From Candidatus Leptovillus affinis (GTDB taxonomy: Bacteria > Chloroflexota > Anaerolineae > Promineifilales > Promineifilaceae), in NCBI GenBank assembly GCA_016705235.1, contig JADIYP010000001.1, positions 372,001 to 436,000 on the forward strand: a stretch of 64,000 nucleotides of DNA, in the 5' to 3' direction. A program made the position numbers and the translations under genes. How positions within the stretch are numbered: the first letter of the stretch is position 1; each line of letters begins with the position of its first letter. This document shows, piece after piece, positions 8,605 to 17,791 of the stretch. The notes under the pieces are model-generated. The model was not told the DNA's origin and did no database searches. It saw only the letters and a list, made by a program, of their open reading frames with translations.

Positions 8605-9351
8605 CTACTCTACCTCTTCTCCAACGACCAATGTCAGGACAAAGTTATCCCAGGTGCGCCACCAGCCGGTGAACGGCGGGGCGGGGCGGGGCAGCCGGTT
8701 GTTGTCGCAGCGAATGGCAAACGGGGTCCAGATGGACGGCCGTTCCCCCACTGGCGGCAGCATACATTCCACATAGCGCGTGTCCACCGTCAGGCCCAGA
8801 TGCAGCGCTTTCAACACGGCTTCTTTGGCGCTCCAAACGGCCGTTACCAGCACATCTCGCATCTCATCCGCCGTCTGGCTCACCAGTTCACGCTCCGCCG
8901 TCGTAAAATAATCGTCTACAAACGCCTCCGACCGGCGCTCAATCCATTCCAGGTCTGCGCCGATGGGCCAGGACGGCCGTTCCACCAGCGCGCAAAACGC
9001 ATGCCCATGCGCATGGCTGATCGACAGCGTCACCAGCGAGTTCAGTTCCGTTTCCTGCGGCTGGCCGTTCATCATCGACAATTGCCCATTCACAATCGGG
9101 TCGCCGCGACGGCCGTTGCGCACCTCAATCTCCGGCAAGGTCAATTCCTGGCCTGTCTGCTGCCGCACAACTTCCTGAATCAGCTGCTTCGCCGTCCAAC
9201 GGCCCAACAGCCAATCCCGCCGCCGCTTCTCCGTCCGCAAGGCAGCCAGCTTGATCTGCTCGTCGGGATGCAGCACCCCGGCTAAAACCACGCCGTCAGC
9301 CAATTCCGGATGCGCCTGCGCGGATTGAATGAGCCAATGAATCATCATCAA
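8605..9351 (-). CDS. 4'-phosphopantetheinyl transferase, Sfp type
   Basis: 248 residues. It moves phosphopantetheine from CoA to carrier proteins. Family motifs are present: SISHAHG, IGADLEWIERR (the G-x-D metal site) and VWSAKEAVLKAL (W-x-x-K-E). It starts 7 bases after the PKS stop, so it is almost certainly co-transcribed and dedicated to the PKS ACPs. Three in-frame ATGs (9351, 9348, 9345) make the exact start ambiguous. Odd context: its presumed substrates carry Thr rather than Ser at the attachment position. Confidence 0.92.
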   Translation of the reverse strand: MMMIHWLIQSAQAHPELADGVVLAGVLHPDEQIKLAALRTEKRRRDWLLGRWTAKQLIQEVVRQQTGQELTLPEIEVRNGRRGDPIVNGQLSMMNGQPQETELNSLVTLSISHAHGHAFCALVERPSWPIGADLEWIERRSEAFVDDYFTTAERELVSQTADEMRDVLVTAVWSAKEAVLKALHLGLTVDTRYVECMLPPVGERPSIWTPFAIRCDNNRLPRPAPPFTGWWRTWDNFVLTLVVGEEVE

Positions 9352-9358
9352 TACTCGA

Positions 9359-12300
9359 CTACAAAGTTACTTTTCCCGGCAGCGCCACCGTCTGATACGC
9401 GCTGACGATGACATACAGATTGCCTTTTTCGTCCACAACCTGGGCGTCATAAGCTGCGCCGTTGTCCAGGGCTTTCACCACGGCGTACAGGCGACGGCCG
9501 TGCGCCGCTTCAGGCTGGCGGAACGTTGTCACCGAGTGGATGGCCGCCGGTAAGGCCATCTCGCCGTGGGTGCGAATCTGCCACACGCCCGCCGTCTGGA
9601 AAACCAGTTCGATCAGGCGCGGGGCCATCAGCGCTGCCGCTTCCGCCGGCTGCGTGTTGGGCGGCAGATCCGCCGTCATCAGGCCGATGGCCTGGCTGCC
9701 CGCCACCTTCACCCGCTCCAAAACCTGGTAAGCGGGACCATGAAAGTAGATGTTGTAGATTGCTTCCGCCGCGATGTCCATCTCGTTGGCGGGCGGCGGC
9801 GTCAGGCTCAGGTCCGGTTTGCCCAACGGGGTCGGCGTCAGGCGGACGTTGGCCGTGAAGTGCCGTTTTTCTTGCTGGCCCGCTTTACCCAGATCGCGCC
9901 GCGACCACAATTCCGTGTGGGCGATGAGGCTGCCGCCGCGTGCTGGGGTGAGAACGGCCGTTAACCACAACGTTTGCGCCTCCAGCCGGTAAAACTTAAA
10001 CGGGCTAGAAAATTCTTCCTGCTCCACAGCCGCCACGTGGTAGCCAGGGGCCAGCAGCGCCGCCAGTTGGGCAAAGGTTTCCGTACCCATCACCCCCGGC
10101 AGCAGCGGCGTGCCTTCCATGGCATGGTCATACAAGAAGGGCTGCGCCTTCGGGTCCAGCGTCGTCGCCGCCTGCCAGCCGCCATACAACTTCGCCCCTG
10201 TCAGGTTGCCCACCATTAAAAACTTTGCGCCTTCGCGCCTTTGCGTCAAAAATTCTTCCGCTTTCCCCAGGTCCAGGCCGCCCGTCGCGTCAAACTCTTC
10301 GGCCATCACGCCCAACGCGCCGCCCACCACAATTTCGCCCTTGAACGCATTGGCGACCAGTTCACGGCGCACGGTCGGCACGCCCGCTTCCGGCGGCAGC
10401 ATGTCGATGCCCGCCATAGCCATAATTTTGGGCAGCGAGCCGCGCGAGGCCATGCCAATGCCGCCCCACGCCGTCCAGTCGATGGCGATGCCTTTGGTTT
10501 TGGGCCGCGTGGTGCGCAAGCTGCTGGTCAGTTTACACAGCAGGTCGTTGGCCGCGCTGTAGTCGGTCTGGCCGTTGTTGCCAAAGCGACCCGCCACGGA
10601 GCTAAAGACCACCGTCGCCCCGATATCCATGCCTTTGGCCGCGTTCAGCAGGCTGAAGAAGCCGTCGGCCTTGATGTCGAAGACCAGATCAAACTGTTCG
10701 GCCGGTTTGTCCGGCAGAATTTTGCTGATTTCGATGCCGCCGGCGTGGATGAGGACGTCGATACGGCCGTATCGCTTTCTCACATCCGCCACCACCGCCG
10801 CCACCGCCGGACCATCCAGCAGGTTCACGCTGTGGTAATGAGCCGTGCCGCCCGCCGCTTCCACCGCTTCGATGGCCCGCAGCGCCGCCTCGTCCCGTTC
10901 AATTGTCGCCAACTGCTTTTCGATGAACGCCGGAGTCGGCCGTTCCCCGGCCGTTTTGGCCTCGGCGATAAGCTGCTGCTTCAAGGTTTCCTTGTCGCTG
11001 CGGAACAGGGCGATTTTTTCGCTGCCCCGGTCTGGCTCGGCTACCAAATCCAACAGGTAGAATGTGCCGCCGCTGTGCGCCGCCAGATCGGCAACGATCT
11101 CGCTGGTAATGCCGCCCGCCGCGCCCGTCACCACAAACACGCTGTCCCGATTGAGGGTCAGGCCATCCATGCCATAGGTTGCCGGTTGCTCCACGAATGT
11201 CACCGTAAACCGCTGCTCTTCAACGTAACCCACTTCCACTACGCCGGGATCGCTCAAGGTTTCGGCGATGAGCAGGTCGGCGGGCTGCGCCGTCTTGCGG
11301 CTGGCCTCAAAATCGACCGCTTTAACGAGGACGTCGGGGCGTTCCCGCTTGTAGGCCTTCGTAAAGCCGGTCACCGCGCCGCCCAACGGGGCCGACGCGC
11401 CTTCCGGCCCGTAGCCGTGCAAGCCGCCCATGCGCGTGGCCGCCACCAGGAAGCTTCCCGGCGCACTAACAGACTCATACAGCGCGCGCATGGTTGTGTA
11501 AAGGTTTTTAACGCGCACGCGGTTTAATTCGCGCCACGTCGCCAGATCCATCTCGTCGAGGGCCAGTTCCACGTCCAGCGCCGGCAGCCAGTAGACGCCC
11601 TGCACCGGTCCTTCGGCCAGCCAGACGGCCAGTTGCTTTTCAATGAGATCGGCGGCTTTGCTGGTTTCCAGGCTGAGGACAGCCACGCCCAATTTGCGCA
11701 GACGGCCGGTCAGCGCTTTGCCAATGCCGCTGTCGTCCATGGCTACAATGACCCGGCTGTTTTCGTCCAGAGTGATGCCGGTTGGCTTGCAGAGGTCGAG
11801 CGACGGCCGTAACGCGGCCACCGCCACGCGGCGGGGCATCTGGTCAGCGTCTTCCAGACGGTAGGTTAGCGATTGGCGATTGGCGATTGGCAATTGGCGA
11901 TTGGAACCTTGCAGTTCGCCGATCTCTTCTGGCTCAGAGCTTGCCGCCAAATCCGGCCGCATTTCTCGCACAAACTCGATCACTTTTTCCAGGGTGTTAT
12001 AGATGCGCAGGTTCAAATCATCGCGCCGGGGAATGTCGAATGTCTGGCGGATGGCGGCGAAGGTTTCCGCCTGCTTCACCGTGTCGATGCCCAGATCGGC
12101 CTCCATGTCCAGGTCCAGTTCCAGCATGTCTTCCGGATAGCCAGTCTGCTCGGCCACCAGGGCCAGAACCTGCGCCGCAACAGGATCGGGAGACTGGAGA
12201 TGGGAGATGGGAGATGGGGCGCTTTGCGCCACTTCCGGCTTAGAGCTAACAGCTTCCGGCTTAGAGCTAACAGCTTCCGGCTCAGAGCTAGCCGCCAAAT

Positions 12301-15300
12301 CCGGCCGCATCTCTTTTACAAATTCGATCACCCGTTCCAGGGTATTGTAGGTGCGCAGGTTCAAATCGTCGCGCCGGGGAATTTCGAATGTCTGGCGGAT
12401 AGCGGCGAAGGTTTCCGCCTGTTTCACGGTGTCGATGCCCAAATCCGCTTCCATGTCCAAATCTAAATCGAGCATGTCTTCTGGATAGCCGGTTTGCTCG
12501 GCCACCAGGGCGATGATTTGCGCGGCGACGGGATCGGCGGGGGAAGACTGGAGATTGGAGACAGGAGATTGGGCGACAGCGGCCGATGGTTTGTTTTGCG
12601 TCACTTCTGGCTTAGAGCCAACAGCCTCCAGCTTAGAGCTATTTGCCAAATCCGGCCGCATCTCTTTCACAAACCCGACCACTTTTTCCAGGGTGTTGTA
12701 GGCGCGCAGGTTCAGGTCGCTGCGCGCCGGGATGGCGAATTCTTCGCGGATGGCGGCGAATGTTTCCGCCTGTTTCACGGTGTCGATGCCCAAATCCGCT
12801 TCCATGTCCAAATCTAAATCGAGCATGTCTTCGGGGTAGCCGGTTTGTTCAGCCACCAGGGCAATGATCTGGGCGGCGATGGTATCGGCGGGGGGCAACT
12901 GGAGATTGGAGACGGGAGATTGGGGCTGAGAAACGGCCGTTTCCACTGCCGGTTCGACTATTTTTTCAACCTGCACCGGCGCGGGCGCGGGTTCCAGTTT
13001 GGGCGCGAGTCTTGGCGACGGGGCCACGGCCGTTTCCGCTATCACCATACGTGCGGGAGTAACGGCCGTTACCATCGCCCCATCACCCGCCAGAGCGCGC
13101 AGCGTGGGACCGGTGCCCACCTGCCAATAATTCGGCGCGGGCACACGTGGCGGCGCGCCATCGGCTTTGATGCGCAGGACGCGCTTCTCCACCTCGGTCT
13201 CAGCCATGTCGTAGCCGCTGATGTCGGCCAGCCAGCGCTGGTACAGGGGCAGGTTATCGGTGCGGTTCGGACCGCCGGGAATGCGCCGCGTCAGGGTCAT
13301 GGCAATTTGCGAGCCAAACCCGGCCGCCAGATGGAGGGCGTACTGCACCGGATAACGGCCGCCCCGGCTGAGATTCAACGATCCCAGGTCGGGGTCTACC
13401 ACTTTAAAGTTGGGCACCGGCGGCACAATGCCATACTCCAAAATTTTCACGGCGATCACGTCTTCTACACCCACGCCCATCGGGTGGCCGGTGAAGCCTT
13501 TGGTGTTGGCAATAATGATTTCGTTGGCCGCTGCGCCAAAGGTTTCGCGCAAGGCGGTCACTTCGGCAGCGGCGCTGCCACCGCGAGCCGGCGTGTAGGT
13601 CTCATGAGACATGAAGACGGTTTGTGCAGCCATGGCCAAACGATTCAGGCCAAACCGGCGTTCAGCGGCCGTAACCAGATTGTTCATCACCATAGCAATG
13701 TGGTTGACGTCCAGCCGGGTGCCGTGGAAGGCGCTGTTGCTGGTTTCGCTGCTGAGGAGTTCTACAATGCCGCGCATGCCGCGTTCGCGCACGGCGTCTT
13801 CGCTTTCCACCACGAGGGCGCACGCGCCCATACCCATGATGGTGCCGTGGCGGCGCAGATCGAAGGGCAAAGCCGCTTCGGCAACGCGGTCGTTGGTGGT
13901 GGCCGCGCCCACGGCCAGGAAACCGGCTCCCACCCATTCCATCAGGTTATCTCCGGTAACGTTATCTGCGCCCAGAACGATGACGCGGCGGCAACGGCCG
14001 TTGCGAATCCAATCCTCGGCAATGGCCACGCCCTGAGCCGTGCTGGCGCAAGCCGCATTCACATGCGTATTCGGGCCGCGCGCCCCGATGTACTGCGCAA
14101 ACTGGCTGTGCCCCATCGCCAAAATGCGGAACAGGAAGCGCCGATCAAACGTATACGGCTCACGCTCCAGCTCGCCGCGCAGTTCGCCAATACGCCGGTT
14201 CAATTCGTTGAGCGCCGCCCCATCGCTGGTGTAGCGACGCAAATCTTCCAGCGCCTCTAGCTGGCTGCGCCGGTTGACGTCGGTGTAATAGCGGCTGAAT
14301 TCCTCGGCAAAGCGGTCGCCGCCGGGGAAGGCGCTGGCAAAAATTACGCCCGTTTCGTCTTGCAGCGATGGCGGCAGTTTCCAATCTTGCGGCAAGTATT
14401 TGCCGGTGGTCGTTTTCTTGTAGGTTTGCGTCAGCGGAATGCCCGCCTCGCGCAGCGCGTCCAGCCCGGCGGCCATGGCCAACTGCGTGGTGATGTCCAG
14501 CGCTTCCACCAGCTTGCCGTCCACGCCGTATTCGGCTTCCAGGTCAAAACGGCCCGGCCGTCCGGCCAGTTTAATCACTTCCGATGGGTCGTCGATGGTC
14601 ACAAAACTACCAGAGCCGTCGGCGGCCTTTACCAGCCGGGTGATGCGTTTTGCCACTATCTTGTTGCGGAAGCGTTCGGGGATCAGATCGACAAACTGCT
14701 CGCCGCGCAAGATGCGCAGGGCGTTGTCGGGGTCCATCACCAGCTTTTCCGCACCCGGCAGCCCCAACCCGGTGCCGCTGATGACCACAGAGCCGAGGGG
14801 AATGGCGTTGCGGTCGTAAACTAGTGTGGTTGGTTGGTTGGCTGGTTGGTTGGTTTGTTGGAGGGCTTGCGTCAAGAGTTTGCCAAGCGCTTCTAGTTGA
14901 ACGGGCATTGAGCCGTTATTATCCATTGTTTCGTCCCTCTTGTTATCCGTTACCTGTTGACTGTTGCTTGTTGATTGTTGGCCGCTGTAACCGGCGGCAT
15001 ACAGGCCGCAGAGCGCCTGGTTAAAGGTGGGCAACGTGCCTTGTTTCGGGTGATTGGTCAGCAGGGCGGTGACGTCTTCTTTGTTGCCGAAAACGTCGTT
15101 AACAAAGCCGCGCAGGGCGCGTTTGGGGCCAACTTCGACAAACAGGCGCACACCCTGGTCATAGAGGGTTTCCAGACCTTTCACCCACTGCACGGGCGAG
15201 GCAATTTGTTTTTGCAGGATGTCTTTGATGGCGGGAACGGCCGTTGGGTACACCTCCCCCGTCACATTGGCCACCAGCGGCAGGGTCGGCTGGCTGATGC

Positions 15301-17773
15301 GCAGCCGGTCCAGCACCTGGCGCAGCGGCGCGCTGGCCGGGGCGACGATGCTGGTGTGAAATGCGTGGCTGACCGGAATGGTCATGGCCCGGTAGCCTTG
15401 GGCTTCAAACTGGGTGACGGCTTGTTCAACGGCCGTACTCGCCCCGCCAATCACGCACTGGCTGTTGCTGTTGATGTTCGCCGGGACCACGTAGCCGTCG
15501 ATTTGCCCCAAAATTTCCTGCACCTTTTCATAGGGAGCCAACACGGCGGCCATTTTGCCATTGTCTGGCACGTCCAGGTTGGCCATTTCGCTGCCGCGCG
15601 CCGCCGCCGCTTCCAGGGCATCGGCAAAAGGCATAATCCCGGCAGCGATGAGCGCCGCATATTCGCCCAGCGAATGCCCCATCACCACGTCCGGCTTAAA
15701 GCCATAATCGGCCAGCAGGGCCATCATGGCCATATCCAGCGTCAGCATGGCCGGCTGGCAAATCTCGGTCTGCATCAGGTCAAAATTGGCCTGCATCATG
15801 GCCGCCGAATCGTCGGGATTGACAAAAATGTATTCGGTCAGGGGTTTGCCCAAGATGGGCTTCATCACGGCGTCGGCTTCGGCAAAGATTTGGGCCACCG
15901 TCGGCGAGAGTTCGGCCAGTTCGCGCCCCATGTTGGCGTATTGGCTGCCCTGGCCGGGGAACAAGAAGGCGATTTTGCCCTTGGGCCGGCCGCTGCCGCG
16001 AAAAATACCCTGCGCCTGGACTGCTTTCCAGGCCTGCGGGTTGTCGAAACTCATCACTTTACGCGCTTTTTGCAGGCGATCCAGCAGTTCGTCGTGGTCG
16101 CCGTAGTCGATGATGAGGCGCTCAGGGGATTGGATAACGGCCGTGTCCGGCAGTGCGGCCATCGGCGGCATCCAGCCATTTCTTACACGCGCCAATGCCT
16201 CATCCAGTTTTTCTTGAAGGGTTAGCGGTGAACCCGCACCCAGCGCAAAAATTCCGCGCACGGGTGCGGGTCTCGCCGCCATCAACATGGCTCCATTGGA
16301 CTCCGATCCAGAGGTGGGTTGCGGGACAGAGACGCCCGCGAAGGATTTGTTCTTTTGTGTCAGCGCGCCGGGGATATGTTCTTCCAGCACCACATGGAAA
16401 TTGGTGCCGCCAAACCCATAGGCGCTCACGCCGCAGCGGCGCGGCGCGCCATTTGGCTGGGGCCATTCGCGCGTGTTGTGGTTGGGATAGAAAGGCGTGC
16501 GGCTGAAATCGATGTTGGGATTCGGCCGTTCGGCGTTGAGCGTCGGCGGCAAAATTTTGTGGTGCAGCGCCAGGGTGGCTTTGAGCAAACCGGCCGCGCC
16601 CGCGCCCGCTTTCAGGTGGCCGATATTGCTCTTGGCCGAGCCGATGGCAATGCTTTGCCGCGCCGCGCCGCCAAAAACTTTGGCCAGGCTTTCCACTTCC
16701 ACCACGTCGCCGACGCGAGTAGAAGTGCCGTGGGCTTCGACCAGAGTGGCCGTAGCCGGGTCCAGACCCGCAATTTCCCAGGCGCGTTCGATGGCCAACT
16801 GTTGGCCGACGGGGTTGGGCGCGGTGATACCTTTGCCCTTGCCGTCGCTGCTGCCACCCACGCCGCGAATCACAGCATAAATTTTGTCGCCGCTGCGTTC
16901 GGCGTCGGCCAGCCGTTTGAGCAGGAACGCGCCGGAACCTTCGCCCATCACAAAGCCATCGGCCCCATCGCCAAAGGGACGGCTGCCGGTGGCGCTGAGG
17001 GCGCCAATTTTGCAGAATTTGACGAAGATGGGCGCGCCCATGTTACGATCCACGCCGCCGGCGATGACCGCGTCGACCTGGTGTTGGGTCAGCATTTCGA
17101 TGGCCGCGTTGAGAGCCGCAAAGCTGGAGGCGCAGGCCGCGTCGGTGATGAAGTTGGGGCCGCGCAAATTGAGCAAATTGGCCACGCGCCCAGAGACGAC
17201 ATTGGGCAGTTCACCGGGCATAGTATCTTCGGTGATGGCCGGGAAACGCTGGTCGATGACGGTGTGCCAGTCGGCGACGATTTGCCGCCGCAAATCGGGC
17301 GACAGCTTATTGAAAGCCGCCGAGGAGGCCAGGGCGTCGGCGTATTCGGGGAAAACGATGCGGTTTTGGGTGGTGTAATGCAGTTCGCCACCCATGGCTG
17401 TGCCGAGGATCACGGCCGTGCGTTCGGTGGGTAACGGCCGTGCCGGATACCCATAATCGGCCAGCGCTTCGGCGGCAATCGTCACCGCCCACTGCTGGCC
17501 TTCGTCCATCGCCGCCGCCACTTTGGGCGGCATACGAAACTGCTTCCAGTCAAATGCAAAGCCGCGCACCCAGCCGCCGATCTTGCTGTAGGTTTTATCC
17601 GGCGCATACGGGTCCGGGTCATAATAAAATTCAGGGTTCCACCGCTCCGGCGGCACATCGGTGATGCTGTACCGCTTGTTGACGATGTTTTGCCAAAAGG
17701 CGGGCGCATTGGGCGCATCCGGCAAAATCGCGCCTACCCCCACGATGGCCACTGCTCTATCTGCTGAATCCAT
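9359..17773 (-). CDS. Giant iterative type I polyketide/PUFA-like synthase (KS-AT-KS-ACPx3-KR-DH)
   Basis: 2804 residues. KS1 is about 5-460 (Cys212 in DAACASS, EAHGTST, NIGHLK). The acyltransferase is about 598-890, with GHSLGEY near 699 and HAFH near 805, the malonyl-CoA type. KS2 is about 995-1500 (NAACAST near 1242, SHETYTP, GFTGH). Three near-identical ACPs follow, with attachment sites near 1665, 1782 and 1898, each reading LGIDTVKQ. The ketoreductase is about 1965-2500 (VTGAAGGI near 2214, Tyr near 2404). A hot-dog dehydratase ends the protein (DHAMEGTPLLPG near 2549). No ER, thioesterase or acyltransferase end domain is seen. The layout recalls PfaA and HglE lipid synthases; an unsaturated or hydroxylated long acyl chain is plausible but unproven. 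Confidence 0.93.
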   Translation of the reverse strand: MDSADRAVAIVGVGAILPDAPNAPAFWQNIVNKRYSITDVPPERWNPEFYYDPDPYAPDKTYSKIGGWVRGFAFDWKQFRMPPKVAAAMDEGQQWAVTIAAEALADYGYPARPLPTERTAVILGTAMGGELHYTTQNRIVFPEYADALASSAAFNKLSPDLRRQIVADWHTVIDQRFPAITEDTMPGELPNVVSGRVANLLNLRGPNFITDAACASSFAALNAAIEMLTQHQVDAVIAGGVDRNMGAPIFVKFCKIGALSATGSRPFGDGADGFVMGEGSGAFLLKRLADAERSGDKIYAVIRGVGGSSDGKGKGITAPNPVGQQLAIERAWEIAGLDPATATLVEAHGTSTRVGDVVEVESLAKVFGGAARQSIAIGSAKSNIGHLKAGAGAAGLLKATLALHHKILPPTLNAERPNPNIDFSRTPFYPNHNTREWPQPNGAPRRCGVSAYGFGGTNFHVVLEEHIPGALTQKNKSFAGVSVPQPTSGSESNGAMLMAARPAPVRGIFALGAGSPLTLQEKLDEALARVRNGWMPPMAALPDTAVIQSPERLIIDYGDHDELLDRLQKARKVMSFDNPQAWKAVQAQGIFRGSGRPKGKIAFLFPGQGSQYANMGRELAELSPTVAQIFAEADAVMKPILGKPLTEYIFVNPDDSAAMMQANFDLMQTEICQPAMLTLDMAMMALLADYGFKPDVVMGHSLGEYAALIAAGIMPFADALEAAAARGSEMANLDVPDNGKMAAVLAPYEKVQEILGQIDGYVVPANINSNSQCVIGGASTAVEQAVTQFEAQGYRAMTIPVSHAFHTSIVAPASAPLRQVLDRLRISQPTLPLVANVTGEVYPTAVPAIKDILQKQIASPVQWVKGLETLYDQGVRLFVEVGPKRALRGFVNDVFGNKEDVTALLTNHPKQGTLPTFNQALCGLYAAGYSGQQSTSNSQQVTDNKRDETMDNNGSMPVQLEALGKLLTQALQQTNQPANQPTTLVYDRNAIPLGSVVISGTGLGLPGAEKLVMDPDNALRILRGEQFVDLIPERFRNKIVAKRITRLVKAADGSGSFVTIDDPSEVIKLAGRPGRFDLEAEYGVDGKLVEALDITTQLAMAAGLDALREAGIPLTQTYKKTTTGKYLPQDWKLPPSLQDETGVIFASAFPGGDRFAEEFSRYYTDVNRRSQLEALEDLRRYTSDGAALNELNRRIGELRGELEREPYTFDRRFLFRILAMGHSQFAQYIGARGPNTHVNAACASTAQGVAIAEDWIRNGRCRRVIVLGADNVTGDNLMEWVGAGFLAVGAATTNDRVAEAALPFDLRRHGTIMGMGACALVVESEDAVRERGMRGIVELLSSETSNSAFHGTRLDVNHIAMVMNNLVTAAERRFGLNRLAMAAQTVFMSHETYTPARGGSAAAEVTALRETFGAAANEIIIANTKGFTGHPMGVGVEDVIAVKILEYGIVPPVPNFKVVDPDLGSLNLSRGGRYPVQYALHLAAGFGSQIAMTLTRRIPGGPNRTDNLPLYQRWLADISGYDMAETEVEKRVLRIKADGAPPRVPAPNYWQVGTGPTLRALAGDGAMVTAVTPARMVIAETAVAPSPRLAPKLEPAPAPVQVEKIVEPAVETAVSQPQSPVSNLQLPPADTIAAQIIALVAEQTGYPEDMLDLDLDMEADLGIDTVKQAETFAAIREEFAIPARSDLNLRAYNTLEKVVGFVKEMRPDLANSSKLEAVGSKPEVTQNKPSAAVAQSPVSNLQSSPADPVAAQIIALVAEQTGYPEDMLDLDLDMEADLGIDTVKQAETFAAIRQTFEIPRRDDLNLRTYNTLERVIEFVKEMRPDLAASSEPEAVSSKPEAVSSKPEVAQSAPSPISHLQSPDPVAAQVLALVAEQTGYPEDMLELDLDMEADLGIDTVKQAETFAAIRQTFDIPRRDDLNLRIYNTLEKVIEFVREMRPDLAASSEPEEIGELQGSNRQLPIANRQSLTYRLEDADQMPRRVAVAALRPSLDLCKPTGITLDENSRVIVAMDDSGIGKALTGRLRKLGVAVLSLETSKAADLIEKQLAVWLAEGPVQGVYWLPALDVELALDEMDLATWRELNRVRVKNLYTTMRALYESVSAPGSFLVAATRMGGLHGYGPEGASAPLGGAVTGFTKAYKRERPDVLVKAVDFEASRKTAQPADLLIAETLSDPGVVEVGYVEEQRFTVTFVEQPATYGMDGLTLNRDSVFVVTGAAGGITSEIVADLAAHSGGTFYLLDLVAEPDRGSEKIALFRSDKETLKQQLIAEAKTAGERPTPAFIEKQLATIERDEAALRAIEAVEAAGGTAHYHSVNLLDGPAVAAVVADVRKRYGRIDVLIHAGGIEISKILPDKPAEQFDLVFDIKADGFFSLLNAAKGMDIGATVVFSSVAGRFGNNGQTDYSAANDLLCKLTSSLRTTRPKTKGIAIDWTAWGGIGMASRGSLPKIMAMAGIDMLPPEAGVPTVRRELVANAFKGEIVVGGALGVMAEEFDATGGLDLGKAEEFLTQRREGAKFLMVGNLTGAKLYGGWQAATTLDPKAQPFLYDHAMEGTPLLPGVMGTETFAQLAALLAPGYHVAAVEQEEFSSPFKFYRLEAQTLWLTAVLTPARGGSLIAHTELWSRRDLGKAGQQEKRHFTANVRLTPTPLGKPDLSLTPPPANEMDIAAEAIYNIYFHGPAYQVLERVKVAGSQAIGLMTADLPPNTQPAEAAALMAPRLIELVFQTAGVWQIRTHGEMALPAAIHSVTTFRQPEAAHGRRLYAVVKALDNGAAYDAQVVDEKGNLYVIVSAYQTVALPGKVTL
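11871..11904. repeat. GATTGGC tandem tract in the PKS ACP3-KR linker
   Basis: GATTGGC repeated in tandem with one AATTGGC variant, read on the coding strand as the linker NRQLPIANRQS between ACP3 and the KR region. Related CAATCTCC-type tracts occupy the other ACP linkers (about 12191-12220, 12546-12575, 12899-12926), the GT-C gene (about 26098-26128) and the gap at 21773-21810. Confidence 0.6.
12232..12291. repeat. 21-bp tandem repeat in the ACP2-ACP3 linker
   Basis: Almost three copies of CTTCCGGCTTAGAGCTAACAG, in frame, encoding SSKPEAV units. Single related units (SSKLEAVGSKPEV) lie in the ACP1-ACP2 linker. It is short, has no spacers and sits in an open frame, so it is a coding minisatellite and not a CRISPR. 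Confidence 0.8.
14827..14861. repeat. TTGG/TTTG simple tract in the PKS AT-KS2 linker
   Basis: Iterated TGGTTGGT units that translate on the coding strand as QQTNQPANQPTT, directly before KS2. Third instance of this tract in the window. Confidence 0.6.
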
Positions 17774-17791
17774 CTTTCACCCCTTGCAAAA

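Noticed and set aside
12232..12291. CRISPR-like repeat array
   Set aside because: Tandem units without spacers, in frame within the PKS, and no cas genes in the window.
10241..14260. Long open frames on the + strand opposite the PKS
   Set aside because: They mirror codon bias of the GC-rich PKS gene on the other strand, have no ribosome sites or family similarity, and the PKS reading is certain.
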